The translations under genes and the position numbers were made by a program. A stretch of 38,500 bases of DNA from Prorocentrum cordatum (lineage: Eukaryota > Sar > Dinophyceae > Prorocentrales > Prorocentraceae), in NCBI GenBank assembly GCA_963575745.1, contig CAUYUJ010000669.1, positions 342,501-381,000 of the forward strand. Reading direction: 5' to 3'. A model generated the notes under the pieces. That model saw nothing but the letters and a program-made list of their open reading frames with translations. It was not told where the DNA came from and did not search any database. Below are positions 17,936-26,499 of the stretch, piece after piece (within the stretch, counting starts at the first letter, position 1; the number at the start of each line of letters is the position of its first letter).

Positions 17936-18867
17936 TTAGGGCTGCACCGAAATGCTCCCCATTGCGGCGGAGATCTGCGCCAGCAGCTTACTTGTGTTCT
18001 CATGCAGCAATTTCACGAGCTCCTCCGCCGCCTTCATCTTCTCCTCTTTGCTGTAGCGGTCGGATTTCTTGCCGATAGAGTACACCTGGCGCTCGTTGCC
18101 GAAAATGTCCCGCACGGCGCTGCACCCGCCCCTCTTGCACCACATCGCGGTGTATTTCCGCTCGGGGGCAGCCGCTGCAGCGGGCTTCGCCTTCTTGACC
18201 GCGGGCGCCTCCAGTTCCTCCACCTCGACCTCGTCGGGCTCGGGCTGCCCCTCCTCCCCCCCTCGTCGCCCTCGGCGGCGGCGCGCTCCTCCTTGTTCCA
18301 AACCCCTGCAGGTTTCTTCGCGGCAGCGGCGGGTCTCTTGAGAGGCCCGCCCGTTCCCTTCGTCTTCCTCTTGGACCACGTCTCGTACATGGCATTCGGC
18401 ACCTCCGTCTCCTTGTCGTCTCCGTGCACTTTGGCCGTGCACATGCCGTCGGGCCCTGGCGCCAACTTGTACTCCGCGGTCGTCGCGCCGCTCTGCCCTA
18501 TCAGGAGCATGCGGTCGTAGTCGACAGTGAAAATCTCGAACTTCTCGTTCTTCTTCTTCTTGTCACCCGTCTCGGCGGGAAGGTTCTTCCTGGGGGCGGC
18601 GGCGCCGCCTGGCGAGGACGCGATGCTGATGGGGTCGCTCAGATGTGGCCTCAAGATCTTCGCGTTCAGCGGGATGCCCGTCGGAGCCTTCACGTGGTGC
18701 GCCTTGTAGATGGATCCTGGGCTCATCGCGGACCCGCCGGCTGGGGTGCTCGGAGGCCGCGCGCGCGACGGGGGTCTGCTCCTGCTGGGGGCCCTCGCCT
18801 TCGCTTTCTTATAGCTGCCTGCCTGCAGCCTCCCAATCTCACCGACCTGCTTCACTGCGGGGTGCAT
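17936..18867 (-). CDS. Unrecognised basic protein, about 310 aa, one-base frame break (module 1b)
   Basis: ATG at 18867 ('MHPAVKQVGEIGRLQAGSYK'). A basic Ser/Arg/Pro N-terminus is followed by 'SIYKAHHVKAPTGIPLN', 'KNEKFEIFTVDYDRMLLIG' and 'TEVPNAMYETWSKRKTKG', then a Lys/Ala-rich linker. At the G7 run (plus-strand C7, 18256-18262) the frame must shift by one base. Beyond it, 'PERKYTAMWCKRGGCSAV', 'FGNERQVYSIGKKSDRYSK' and a helical C-terminus ending 'GSISVQP' lead to TAA at 17936-17938. In the unshifted frame the sequence becomes Arg/Ser noise. A homopolymer indel, biological or technical, is the simplest reading. No family is recognised. The gene follows the next one in the same frame, separated by a TAG (see findings). 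Confidence 0.55.
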
Positions 18868-18891
18868 CCTTGATCCGTCAACGGCCCCCCT

Positions 18892-19176
18892 CTACTTGGC
18901 GCGGACGTGCGAGAGAGCAGCCGAAAGCTGCCTCGCATACATGCGGGCGTCATCTCTGGGCGCGCCGAGTTTATGGGTGATCGCATCTCGCAGTTGAGGC
19001 TCTGAGATCCGCTGCGTGATCTGAATGGCACCGCCCAAGAAAGCCATGCTGTTGGCGACCGCGTCATCCATGTCAGATTGGAAAACCTCCATTGCAAGTA
19101 TCTCCTTCTGGCATGACTTCACCAAGTTCTCCATGCTCTCCACCGAAGCCGCGTTCTTCACCCGTTCCTCGGCCAT
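18892..19176 (-). CDS. Small helical protein, 94 aa, first gene of the element (module 1a)
   Basis: ATG at 19176 ('MAEERVKNAASVESMENLV'), TAG at 18892-18894. The sequence is evenly charged and helix-rich ('SMENLVKSCQKEILAMEVF', 'LRDAITHKLGAPRDDARMY', 'ARQLSAALSHVRAK'), with none of the low complexity of its neighbours, so I am fairly sure it is protein. No family is recognised. Palindrome P8 is about 106 bp upstream. The frame is the same as that of the 310-aa ORF that starts 24 bp after the stop, so the two may be one protein interrupted by a nonsense codon or joined by readthrough. Confidence 0.6.
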   Translation of the reverse strand: MAEERVKNAASVESMENLVKSCQKEILAMEVFQSDMDDAVANSMAFLGGAIQITQRISEPQLRDAITHKLGAPRDDARMYARQLSAALSHVRAK

Positions 19177-19278
19177 GACACGACGCGCAAAAGAAAGATG
19201 CGATATTGGATAAAGATTGGATGGGCTGGAACCGCGGCGGCTATACGGATCGCGCGGTTTCCTGTGCCTCCTCTGCCC

Positions 19279-19294
19279 CCTCCTGCACAGGAGG
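19279..19294 (-). repeat. Module palindrome P8
   Basis: CCTCCTGTGCAGGAGG on the minus strand, extended by two to three G:C pairs. It is the 5'-most copy, 115 bp inside the right terminal repeat. Confidence 0.85.
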
Positions 19295-19406
19295 GGCGAC
19301 GGACCCGACGCCAGCGATTCTTGCGAACATGCAGCCTATGTTGGAAAAGCCAGTTTGCTCTAATCAGGAAAGCTTGTTTGCCTGAATTAATTATGGAACT
19401 AAATTC

Positions 19407-19434
19407 CTAATTAGAGCAGATACGACCCTCAAGG
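19407..19434 (-). repeat. Right terminal inverted repeat
   Basis: Reverse complement begins CCTTGAGGGTCGTATCTGCT, as the left end does. AT-rich subterminal sequence with AATTAATT and CTAATTAG lies just inside. CT follows it, and CT precedes the left repeat. Confidence 0.85.
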
Positions 19435-19540
19435 CTTGCGGCCCCTCCCCCTGGATGACTGCCGTCTCCCCGGCTCGCCTTAGGCGACCGGGGACCGGGC
19501 CCCTCCGTGGCCCCTGTCACTGCTAGGGCCAGTGCGGCTT

Positions 19541-19780
19541 CACTTTGCAGCTCCCTGCTGCCCCCGCCGTGCACAGGCTCCTCGGTGGCGCTCTCCACCC
19601 GCCCCCTGGGCAGGCGCCCTCCGGGCCCCGCCCCGGCCGACGTCCCCGCCAGCTGTCCGCCCCCCCCTCGGACTGCGCCAACAGTCTTTGGCCGCCTCGA
19701 TCCGCCCCTGCTGTCGACGGCTTTCGGCCCCCTCCCCGTTTGCCGCTCTCATGCAGGTCGCCTGTGCCTCTCAGGCGAAG
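19541..19780 (+). repeat. Terminal repeat block A (5' copy)
   Basis: Aligns along its length with 26761-26990, by eye about 70% identical. Shared landmarks are CACTTT..TGCAGCT, GGCGCCCTCYGGGCCCCGCC, CCGTTTGCCG and CTCAGGCG. Confidence 0.7.
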
Positions 19781-19781
19781 G

Positions 19782-19850
19782 CTAGGTCTGCTTGCATGGG
19801 ATTCATCTGAGATGAGAAGGTTTACTTTCCTCTGTAGTCCTTTTTCTTTC
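19782..19850 (+). repeat. Terminal repeat block B (5' copy)
   Basis: The core 19795-19850 matches 26233-26288 at 54 of 56 positions. It includes CATGGGATTCATCTGAGATG and TCCTCTGTAGTCCT. Confidence 0.9.
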
Positions 19851-20884
19851 AAGCTTCGTGGGTTATGGCCCCCTCCATCCTTGCGGCAAGCCCCATCCGC
19901 AGATTGGCCACAGTTGGACGGGGTCCTTCTCTTGAGGCATCTCGACCGTCTCGCAGACAGTTCCCTTTTCCAGTGGACCTCCGCACCGCAGCCCGCGCGG
20001 GCTGATTGGGAGGAGGCATCGCGCGCCTCCGACGAGGGGTGCTTCGACCTCATGAGGGAGCTGGAGACCAACAGCTGTGCGACAGCCCTTGGTCCAATAC
20101 CCCCTTGGCGGCAAGCTGAAGAGCGCCCGGTCTGCCCTGAAGTGCCAGAAGGAGAGGACTACCACGAGTGGTTCGAGAAGGTTCTGATCAGTTTCATCGG
20201 CCACCTTGCGTGGCGCACAGTGGCTGCGATGTTCGAGAGGTTCCGCAACTGCCGCCGCCGTGGCGCTGGTCGCCCGCCGATCGGGCCGCGGACGCCAGGC
20301 TCGCCATCGCCCGCGGGGCGGGACCGTCGCCGCGGCGGAGGTGTTCTCGCGTAAGCTGACACCTGGGGGGCTGCAGGGCGTGTTCTACTCGGACGACTCC
20401 GTGTGGCACGAGCTCCTGCTGGTCTACCCCAGTGTTGAAAGGACAGCGACTTGCTTCATTCAAAGCCCCGACGGCGATGTGTATGAGGAGGGCGCTGCGC
20501 AGGGGAAGCAATACTGGACCTGCCCAGGCGGTGCTGTTGAATGACCTCGGAAACGATGCAGTGATTCCAGACGGCAGCTTCTACAGATTCCGCGAGTACA
20601 CCAGCGACGCGTCCTTCCGCGAGCTCATGAGCAGCTGCCAGAGGGCGCTAGTGGAGCGGGACCAGGACTTAGCGATTGACCACCCGACGGAGTACGTGGG
20701 CCCCAACGGTGAACGGCGACCTTGTTGCTTGGAGGGTCACTGGAAAGAGGCCTCCTGTGGCGCCTGACCTGGGTTTGGTCGGCGCTGCCCCCGCGCGCGC
20801 CCGTGAAGGGCCCGGCGCCGGGGTGCCCTCCTGCAGCCTTGCGGAAGTGCCGATGGCGGTGCGGTTGAGGGCCGGGAGGTCGAA
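19851..20884 (+). pseudogene. N-terminal coding part of the retroelement, three frames
   Basis: Protein-like pieces follow each other. 'EGEDYHEWFEKVLISFIGH' and 'AWRTVAAMFERFRN' are near 20145-20250. 'GVFYSDDSVWHELLLVYPS' and 'FIQSPDGDVYEEGAAQGKQ' are near 20380-20510. After a shift by 20541 come 'VIPDGSFYRFREYTSDASF' and 'DLAIDHPTEYVGPNG' near 20560-20710. After another shift near 20700 comes 'GDLVAWRVTGKRPPVA'. These lie just before the gag-like part and probably belong to the same polyprotein. No enzyme motif is visible. The shifts, together with the absence of clear splice sites, point to decay. Confidence 0.45.
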
Positions 20885-21715
20885 GTGCTGAGGAACGAGG
20901 ATGACCCTGACGACGCGCGGGTGACCGTAGAGACGCGTGGCGACGTGCTCGAGGGCACCGAGGCGATGCTGAAGGACACGGACGTGAGAAGAGGCGACCA
21001 CGCTATCATTCGGCTCAGCCCCGGGGTGTTCGCGTTCGCCAGGAAGTACAAGGAAGGCCAGGGGCCGTCGAGGGCGGTGACTGGCACCGCCACCCCACGA
21101 GAAGGAAGAGTTAAGGCTGCTAAGGTCACGCCGCTGACTGGCGACCCAGGCACGGACGCTCGTGCGCTGTCGCCCGTGAAGTACGACACGGGGGGTAGAC
21201 GTTGGGATGACTTGGCCAGCTCCGTGGGTCGCATGCGTGCCGAGCCGATGGAGGACTTCCCCTTTGCAGGTGAGAGGTCTACGATGTGGTTGATGCGGTA
21301 TGCGCGCGACCACGGGGGGGCCGTCGACGGGAGGCAGACCAAGTGGGCGCTCGAGAACAAGGTCGAGCGCAGCAGCGCGGCCTTCCTGATGCACGACCTG
21401 CTGGGCCTGGCTTCGGACCTGGGGGTGTGCTACGACCAGCTGGGCGCGGCCAATCTCGGGTCGTTCGAGGTCATCAGCCGCATGCGCCAGCTGTGCGAGG
21501 AGACCGCGGGCTCGCTGCAGCTGGAGGGTCTCGAGCGCTACCTGGGCAGGGGCGCTGCGGGTGGGCTGAAGCGCGGCGTGGCGCTCTGCCCTGCCCTGGC
21601 GAAGCACGCGACCGACATGCAGCGCAGGGAGACGGAGGTGATGAAGCGGCGCCGCAAGGCGCGAGACCAGGCCGCCGCTCTGAAGGCCGAAGGAGGTGGC
21701 CGGAAAGAGGGGTGA
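20885..21715 (+). CDS. Gag-like region of the retroelement, 276 codons
   Basis: Uninterrupted frame to TGA 21713-21715; the first codon in the frame is not ATG, so it continues from upstream. The block 'LGLASDLGVCYDQLGAANLG', then 'FEVISRMRQLCEETAGS' and 'PALAKHATDMQRRETEVMK', matches a pattern I know from dinoflagellate retroelements just upstream of their reverse transcriptase, ending in a charged helix 'KRRRKARDQAAALKAE'. Its function is presumably structural (particle or RNA binding), but this is inferred from position. The first half contains 'VRRGDHAIIRLSPGVFAFAR', and 'WLMRYARDHGGAVDGRQTKW' follows. It is the best preserved part of the element. Confidence 0.6.
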   Translation: MLRNEDDPDDARVTVETRGDVLEGTEAMLKDTDVRRGDHAIIRLSPGVFAFARKYKEGQGPSRAVTGTATPREGRVKAAKVTPLTGDPGTDARALSPVKYDTGGRRWDDLASSVGRMRAEPMEDFPFAGERSTMWLMRYARDHGGAVDGRQTKWALENKVERSSAAFLMHDLLGLASDLGVCYDQLGAANLGSFEVISRMRQLCEETAGSLQLEGLERYLGRGAAGGLKRGVALCPALAKHATDMQRRETEVMKRRRKARDQAAALKAEGGGRKEG

Positions 21716-22189
21716 GATGCAGCTCGGGGGAGCGCCTCGGCCCCCGTGCTGCTCGCAGAGGCGGAGTCCACCGGCGCGAGGCGGCGCCTGACGCAGGTGA
21801 TGGCATGTTCCCGCTTGCTGTTCTTGTGCCGCTGCCGCGACGAGAAGGCTGTTTTTCGCGAGGCACCTGCCGCCCGCTCGGTCGGCGCCTTGCTTGCCAC
21901 GACATGGCTCGTCAGTCAATGAGCGCAGTTAATTTGTTGGCCGGCTAGAGTGACCCTGTGGGCAAGCCTGCCGGTGAACAGGGACTGTCTGATCTTGTCT
22001 TCAGCAACATTTTACGTCTGCATCGGGACAATGCCCATGTCCCTCCCGAATTACTTCCCCGGGAAGCCTTGCGAGAGCTTTTGGGGTGCACGCCGTCGGG
22101 CTATGCGCCGGAGCCCGACAGCACTACGGCACGGCCCTGCGCCCGAGAGGCCGTGAGTTGGCCAGCTTGCGGGAACAAGCTGGTTGATG

Positions 22190-23211
22190 TTCGGACCACG
22201 GCCCCCTCGGATGTCTTGGGACTTTTTAGGCGCAGGGCCCGGCTCTTGCTGGGCGCGGCAGAAGAACGAGTTGCGTGAATTTCGAGAAGTAGAAGGGATC
22301 CTCACCTTGTATAAAGACGCAGCGTTTCCGAGCGAGCCTGCTAAGTACGCAGAGTTTGTGCAGGATGGTCTCAAGCGGAACATGTTGAGGCTGAGCTTCA
22401 GGAGGACTGAGAGGGTCCTCCCCTTCTTCGTCAGGAGGTAAACGACAGAATTCTGATCATACTTGATTGTAGGCGGTCCAATCAACACTTTCAGTATCCC
22501 CCTAACGTGCATCTTCTCTCGGGAGCTAGCTTCTGTGAGATAGGTGTCGAGCCAGGGGGGGAACTCTATTTTTCGGGTGTGGATGTACAGAATGCGTTCT
22601 ATCAACATGAAATGATTGAATGGCTGTCTTATTCTTTTGAGTTGGATCCCGTCTTGGCCAAGGATCTGGGTGCGACTAACATAGGTGGCGTCTCCGTGGG
22701 CCCTGATACTCAGCTGTTCCCGCTGCTTAAGGTTATCCCGATGGGTTGGAAGTGGGCTTTATATATCGTGCAGCGCGTTCCTGAGCGCGTTCTTGAGCAG
22801 GGCCCAGCCTTTCAAGAGAGCCGGCGCGCATGTGACTTTCGCCACCCGCCCTCGCTGCATAACGGCGCCTTCTACTCTTTGCGCGTTGATAATGTGCTGG
22901 TGGAAGGACATGACGCAGAGGAGGTGGGAAGGATGGGGAAGCGAGCCGCTGAACTCCTGGAGGGTGCCGGCTATGCCACGCACGATTTTAGCGACGCGGA
23001 CGCCCGCATGAGCACTCTTGGTGTAGAGCAAGATGGCAAGCATCAGATGGTGCAGCTGTCTTCAACTCGCTATTGGAAGCTTTGGTGTGCCATCCAAGTG
23101 TCGTTGAAAAACCGAGTGCCGATTGCCAGCCAGCAGATGGAACGGCTCCTGGAACATTTTACCTTTATTGCGCTGCTTCGTCGGGAGCTTTTGTGTGCCC
23201 TGCGGGCGTGA
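22190..23211 (+). pseudogene. Reverse transcriptase domain
   Basis: Starts with 'KNELREFREVEGILTLYKD' and 'RLSFRRTERVLPFFVRR'. A frame shift at about 22430-22441 leads to 'ILIILDCRRSNQHFQYPP' and then the palm strand 'YFSGVDVQNAFYQHEM', whose first Asp is a catalytic candidate. 'LLKVIPMGWKWALYIVQ' is the 'P.G...' block. The usual second catalytic pair (YxDD type) is replaced in this lineage by a variant; here 'SLRVDNVLVEGHD' supplies Asp at the right place. The thumb end 'MERLLEHFTFIALLRRELL' is followed by an in-frame TGA (23209-23211), after which the same frame continues into the RNase H. Enzymatic function would be cDNA synthesis from the element RNA. It is inactive as read. Confidence 0.75.
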
Positions 23212-24168
23212 TACGATTTCGTATCCTCGAGGTTTTTGGAGCCCGGGGAGATCTGGTCGAGTGTGGAGCGCGAGTTGAAGATGGCGCAAGGCCTGCTGAT
23301 TCTTGCACGCAGGCACCTGGGTTCGGCTTGGGACCCGCGTGTCGCGGCCTTCGACGCCTGCGAGAGCGGGCGCGCGACGGTCGAGAGCACCGCCGACGCG
23401 GGCGAGATTCAGCAGATCGGATGCTGGCATGAGAGATGGCGTTACAAAGGTGGCGACCGCGTCGAGGACCCCCTTGTGTACCAGCCCCGCCAACGGGCCC
23501 TCATGAGCATGAACGAGGAAACGAAGATGGACCCCAATAATAACGACCTAGATGTGAATACCGCGTTCCCAGAGGTGCCCCATGAGTTCGTAAATAAGCT
23601 GTCCTGGAAGACCACACATTACCAGCCCATCTTCAATCCAGAGGCCATTCACATCTCGGAGATGCGTGGGATCATGGGTACTATTTGGAAGCGACTCTTG
23701 GGAGACCAGTCTGGGTGGCACAGAAATCACTTGGTGTTTGGAGATAATATTGGGCTCATGTTGTCGCTCTCGAAGGGTCGTTGGCGTAACCCAGCGTTGT
23801 TGATGCTGCATCGTCGCGCCGCCGCCTGGATGTGTGCCACTGGCTCGAGGTTTCTCGGAAGGTGGCTGCCGTCGGAGTCAAACCCGGCGGATGAACCATC
23901 CCGGCGTCGTGAGGCGTCATGTGGTCGCGGCTGCCGAGGGGGATCGACACCCCGTGATTCCTCGTGCGCACAATCGTTTTCCAGTGTCTTAGAAGGAGAT
24001 AGCGATCAGGAGTCACATTCGTCAGAAGAAGGAGAGTGCCACCAGTGTTCAGACAAGGCCACCAAGGCCTCCTCGAGCGAAGAAGGTCCCGAAGGCCCAG
24101 GCCAGCCCCGCTCAGGAGCAGTTGAAGGTGACAGTGCCTGGCCTGATCAAGAGGCCGGGCGGCGCTGA
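23212..24168 (+). pseudogene. RNase H domain of the retroelement
   Basis: Continues the reverse transcriptase frame directly after the TGA: 'YDFVSSRFLEPGEIWSSVE' is the connection. 'DPRVAAFDACESGRATVE' gives the first Asp strand. 'AIHISEMRGIMGTIWKRLL' holds the Glu helix, 'NHLVFGDNIGLMLSLSKGR' the third acidic strand with Asp-Asn, and 'GRWLPSESNPADEPSRRR' the terminal Asp in the typical 'N.AD..SR' block of retroelement RNases H. The last 75 or so residues are Ser/Glu-rich linker toward the recombinase, which begins in another frame at about 24122, so the two overlap by about 46 bp. Confidence 0.75.
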
Positions 24169-25267
24169 GGGTCATCCGATCCTGGAGCATCTGGAAGCTG
24201 CGGCCGAGCTGACCGCTCAAGAGTTGGTTAGCGTGCAGCTCTCGACCGCAGCCGAACGGCTGAAGAAGTACGGCGACCTCAGGGACACCAGCAAGCAGCG
24301 CGGGATCCTGGAGCAGGCTTCGCTGTTGCCCAAGACCCGAGCCCAGTACGCCGACTACATTGAGAAGTTCATGAAGGACGAGAGGTTGACCAGCCTGGAG
24401 GATCCGCCTCCGCTGCTGGATGCGAAGATGGTGTGCCACATGGACAGGATGTTCCTGGAGGGCAAGGCTGCGGGCTCGGGCGAGAAGCTGCTGGCGACGG
24501 CGCAGTGCTACGCGCCGGCCTACGGCAATCGTGGCGAGGCGGTGCTCCCGCGCACTGTGAGGGCGCTCCGCGGCCGGCGGCGGCTGGTGCCAGGCCGCGC
24601 GCGGCGGCCGCTCCCGCGGTGCGTGGTGGCGGGGGTCGCAACTGCTCTGATGCGAAAGTGCGGCGTGGACTTCGCGCTGCGCTGGCTGCTGATGGTGGGC
24701 GCGTACCTTCGCCCCAGAGAATGCCTCGCCCTTCGCCCGAACCAGCTCGCGAGGCCGACGCGCCAGCAGCAGGTGGCGAACCTGGCCATCATCCTTCTTC
24801 ACCCAGCAGAGGACGGAGTCCTCAGCAAGACAGGGGCTGTGGACGAGAGCCTGCTGATCAACCGCGACTGGCTGGCCCTAGCGCTGACCCACTACGCCAG
24901 CACCAGGCCAGCAGCCGGAAGGCTGTGGGCCTTCGACTTGGTGCAACTCCGCGAGCGGTTCCTATGAGCGCGCCTGGAGCTGGAGCTGCAACAGTGGCAG
25001 CCGGTGCTCTACATGGGGCGCCACACCGGCGCATCCCTCGACAGGCTGGAGAATCGCGTGAGCTTGTCGGAGGCACAGAAGCGCGGCAGGTGGCGCTCGG
25101 CCGCGAGCGTTCGGAGGTACGAGAAGTGGGCCCTGGTGCAGGAGGCGTTCAACAGCCTCGCCCCAGGCCCGCGGCGCTCTTGCCTAGGCAGCGAGCGAAC
25201 GTTGCAGGCCGAGGTGAGCAGGCGGGTCGGCCAGCTCCGCGCCGACAGACCGCCCGTCAGAAGCTGA
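24122..25267 (+). pseudogene. Tyrosine recombinase of the retroelement
   Basis: The core-binding part reads 'LPKTRAQYADYIEKFMKDE', 'MVCHMDRMFLEGKAAGSGE'. The catalytic part has 'WLLMVGAYLRPRECLALRP' with the first Arg, 'YMGRHTGASLDRLENRV' with the His, and 'KRGRWRSAASVRRYEKW' with the second Arg and the Tyr that would attack DNA. This matches the DIRS-type recombinases of dinoflagellates. These enzymes integrate a circular cDNA without target duplication. An in-frame TGA at 24965-24967 lies between the first Arg and the His; both sides are in the same frame. A Pro/Arg-rich tail leads into the methyltransferase frame at about 25260. Confidence 0.75.
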
Positions 25268-26028
25268 ACCACTTCTGCATCGAGATTTTCAGTGGGCAGG
25301 GCGAGTTTACAAGGGCTGTGAGTCGACAAGGTTGCACATGTTTCAGTTTTGATATCCTTCAAGGATCTGGGGGGGGATCTTTCACGAAAAGCTGTCCAGA
25401 GGCGAATCCGAAAACTCATCGAGAGCCCTCTGTGTTTTGGAATACTCCTGGCGCCGCCCTGCACGACCTTTAGCATTGCTAGACGGCCCGCTATTCGAGA
25501 CAGAGATCACATCTATGGCCTGCCCAACTGCAGCGCCCGAGACCAAGTTAAACTAGACCAAGCTAACTACCTCGTACATCAAACATATCTCATATGCAGA
25601 CTAGCCATGCAGTTTGGTGTTCCGTCCCTTGTAGAGAACCCGCAGACCAGTCCCCCCCTGGCAGGTGCCCGAGTTTGCTCGCATGCTGTCGAAGCCAGAG
25701 GTGGACATCCACATGTTTCATATGTGTGGCTACGGTGCTAGATGGCGGAAGGCGACCTCAGTGATGTCCTTTGGGATCCCAGCGATTTCCAGTATCGTCA
25801 GAACATGTAAGTCGCGCCCCCCAGCACCATGTAGCTTCAGTAAGCAGCCCCAAATCATTCTCTCCGGTGCTGACTCTTCGGGCGCGAAGTGGACCCGACG
25901 AGCTGCTGCGTATCCTAAGCCGCTGGCCACGAAGATGGCAACCCTGTTTGTGGACACAGCCTTCGCAAGAGGGCTTGAAACAACGCGAGAATTGCTTCGT
26001 CTTCGACCTGGCCTTGTACGCTCGTGAT
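25262..26028 (+). pseudogene. C5-cytosine methyltransferase-like domain of the retroelement
   Basis: 'HFCIEIFSGQGEFTRAVSRQ' resembles motif I (AdoMet binding). After a frame shift near 25350, 'FGILLAPPCTTFSIARR' gives motif IV with the Pro-Cys that holds the catalytic Cys, and 'MQFGVPSLVENPQTS' gives motif VI (ENP). A second shift near 25665 leads to 'MFHMCGYGARWRKATSV' and 'GIPAISSIVRTCK'. About 250 residues in all, short for a DNMT and without accessory domains. Captured methyltransferases are thought to mark or protect element copies; the role here is inference. Two frame breaks make this copy inactive as read. It could instead belong to a C5-type phage-like branch; I cannot separate these by eye. 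Confidence 0.6.
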
Positions 26029-26103
26029 TGTGTTAACGATGCTCTGCACTTCTTCTTCCCCGACCCGCCCTCCGTGTACCACTCCGTTACCTGTGCGTAT
26101 TTT

Positions 26104-26498
26104 GGAGCGTTGTATTATATATTCAGTTGCGTTGCGCGCAGGGCTATCACAAGTTGCTTGGATTGTTTCGCCGCTCCGTGTGAACAGAGATGGGTACAAC
26201 AACAGTCGAAGCGGGGATGATAGGTATGCTTCCATGGGATTCATCTGAGATGAGAAGGTTTGCTTTCCTCTGTAGTCCTCTTTCTTTCCCACCCTACAGT
26301 TCCTGTTCCCTCCCTAACTTGAAGGCTCGCGTATCTCACGAGTCTGGCACCCAGCGTCTTTTCAAGCATGTGAATGTTCTTTGGGAGCGTTGTATTATAT
26401 ATTCAGTTGCGCTGCGCGCAGGGCTACCACAAGTTGCTTGAATTGTATCGCCGCACCGCGTGAACAGAGATGGGTACAAAAACAATCGAAGCGGGGGC
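26104..26498 (+). repeat. 118-bp direct repeat, two copies 280 bp apart
   Basis: GGAGCGTTGTATTATATATT begins both copies (26104 and 26384), which continue through CAGTTGCGYTGCGCGCAGGG and end in GAACAGAGATGGGTACAA...TCGAAGCGGGG. By eye they differ at about 10 positions. Block B' of the terminal repeat lies between them. Confidence 0.85.
26220..26288 (+). repeat. Terminal repeat block B' (3' copy)
   Basis: 54 of 56 positions of 26233-26288 match block B at 19795-19850. Same orientation, 6.4 kb apart, with the whole coding part between. Confidence 0.9.
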
Positions 26499-26499
26499 G

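Larger units (their letters stand above)
8571..19434 (-). mobile_element. 10.86-kb TIR-bounded element with a unidirectional multi-gene cargo
   Basis: The ends are 28-bp inverted repeats (8571-8598 and 19407-19434) that match at 26 of 28 positions, the outermost 20 perfectly. Every gene I can support between them is on the minus strand, against plus-strand genes on both sides. A palindrome with core CCTCCTGNNCAGGAGG recurs eight times, only inside the unit apart from one shortened copy within a gene. Seven modules result; six carry a gene. One gene belongs to a multi-copy dinoflagellate family and may be the transposase; the others are unrecognised. A possible 2-bp CT duplication flanks the ends, which is weak evidence. 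I see no protein-primed DNA polymerase, packaging ATPase or capsid gene, so I do not call it a Polinton. Several genes have stops or frameshifts, so this copy is probably dead. Calling it mobile is inference from the inverted ends. Confidence 0.6.

Noticed and set aside
8832-19294. Bacterial integron attC array.
   Set aside because: The palindromes are too short and lack the attC core features, no integron integrase is seen in the element, and one gene contains an apparent spliceosomal intron. The cassette idea is kept only as an analogy.
8571-19434. Polinton/Maverick or virus-like identity for the inverted-repeat element.
   Set aside because: No DNA polymerase B, packaging ATPase, protease, capsid or retroviral-type integrase motif is visible, and the ends show no 5-6 bp duplication.
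20669-21919. 416-codon minus-strand ORF opposite the gag-like region.
   Set aside because: Arg/Leu/Gln-rich shadow of the well-supported plus-strand coding frame.
9629-24967. Reassignment of TGA as a sense codon.
   Set aside because: TGA also serves as the plausible terminal codon of several ORFs here (8926, 11609, 21713, 36964), and the nuclear code of dinoflagellates is standard.
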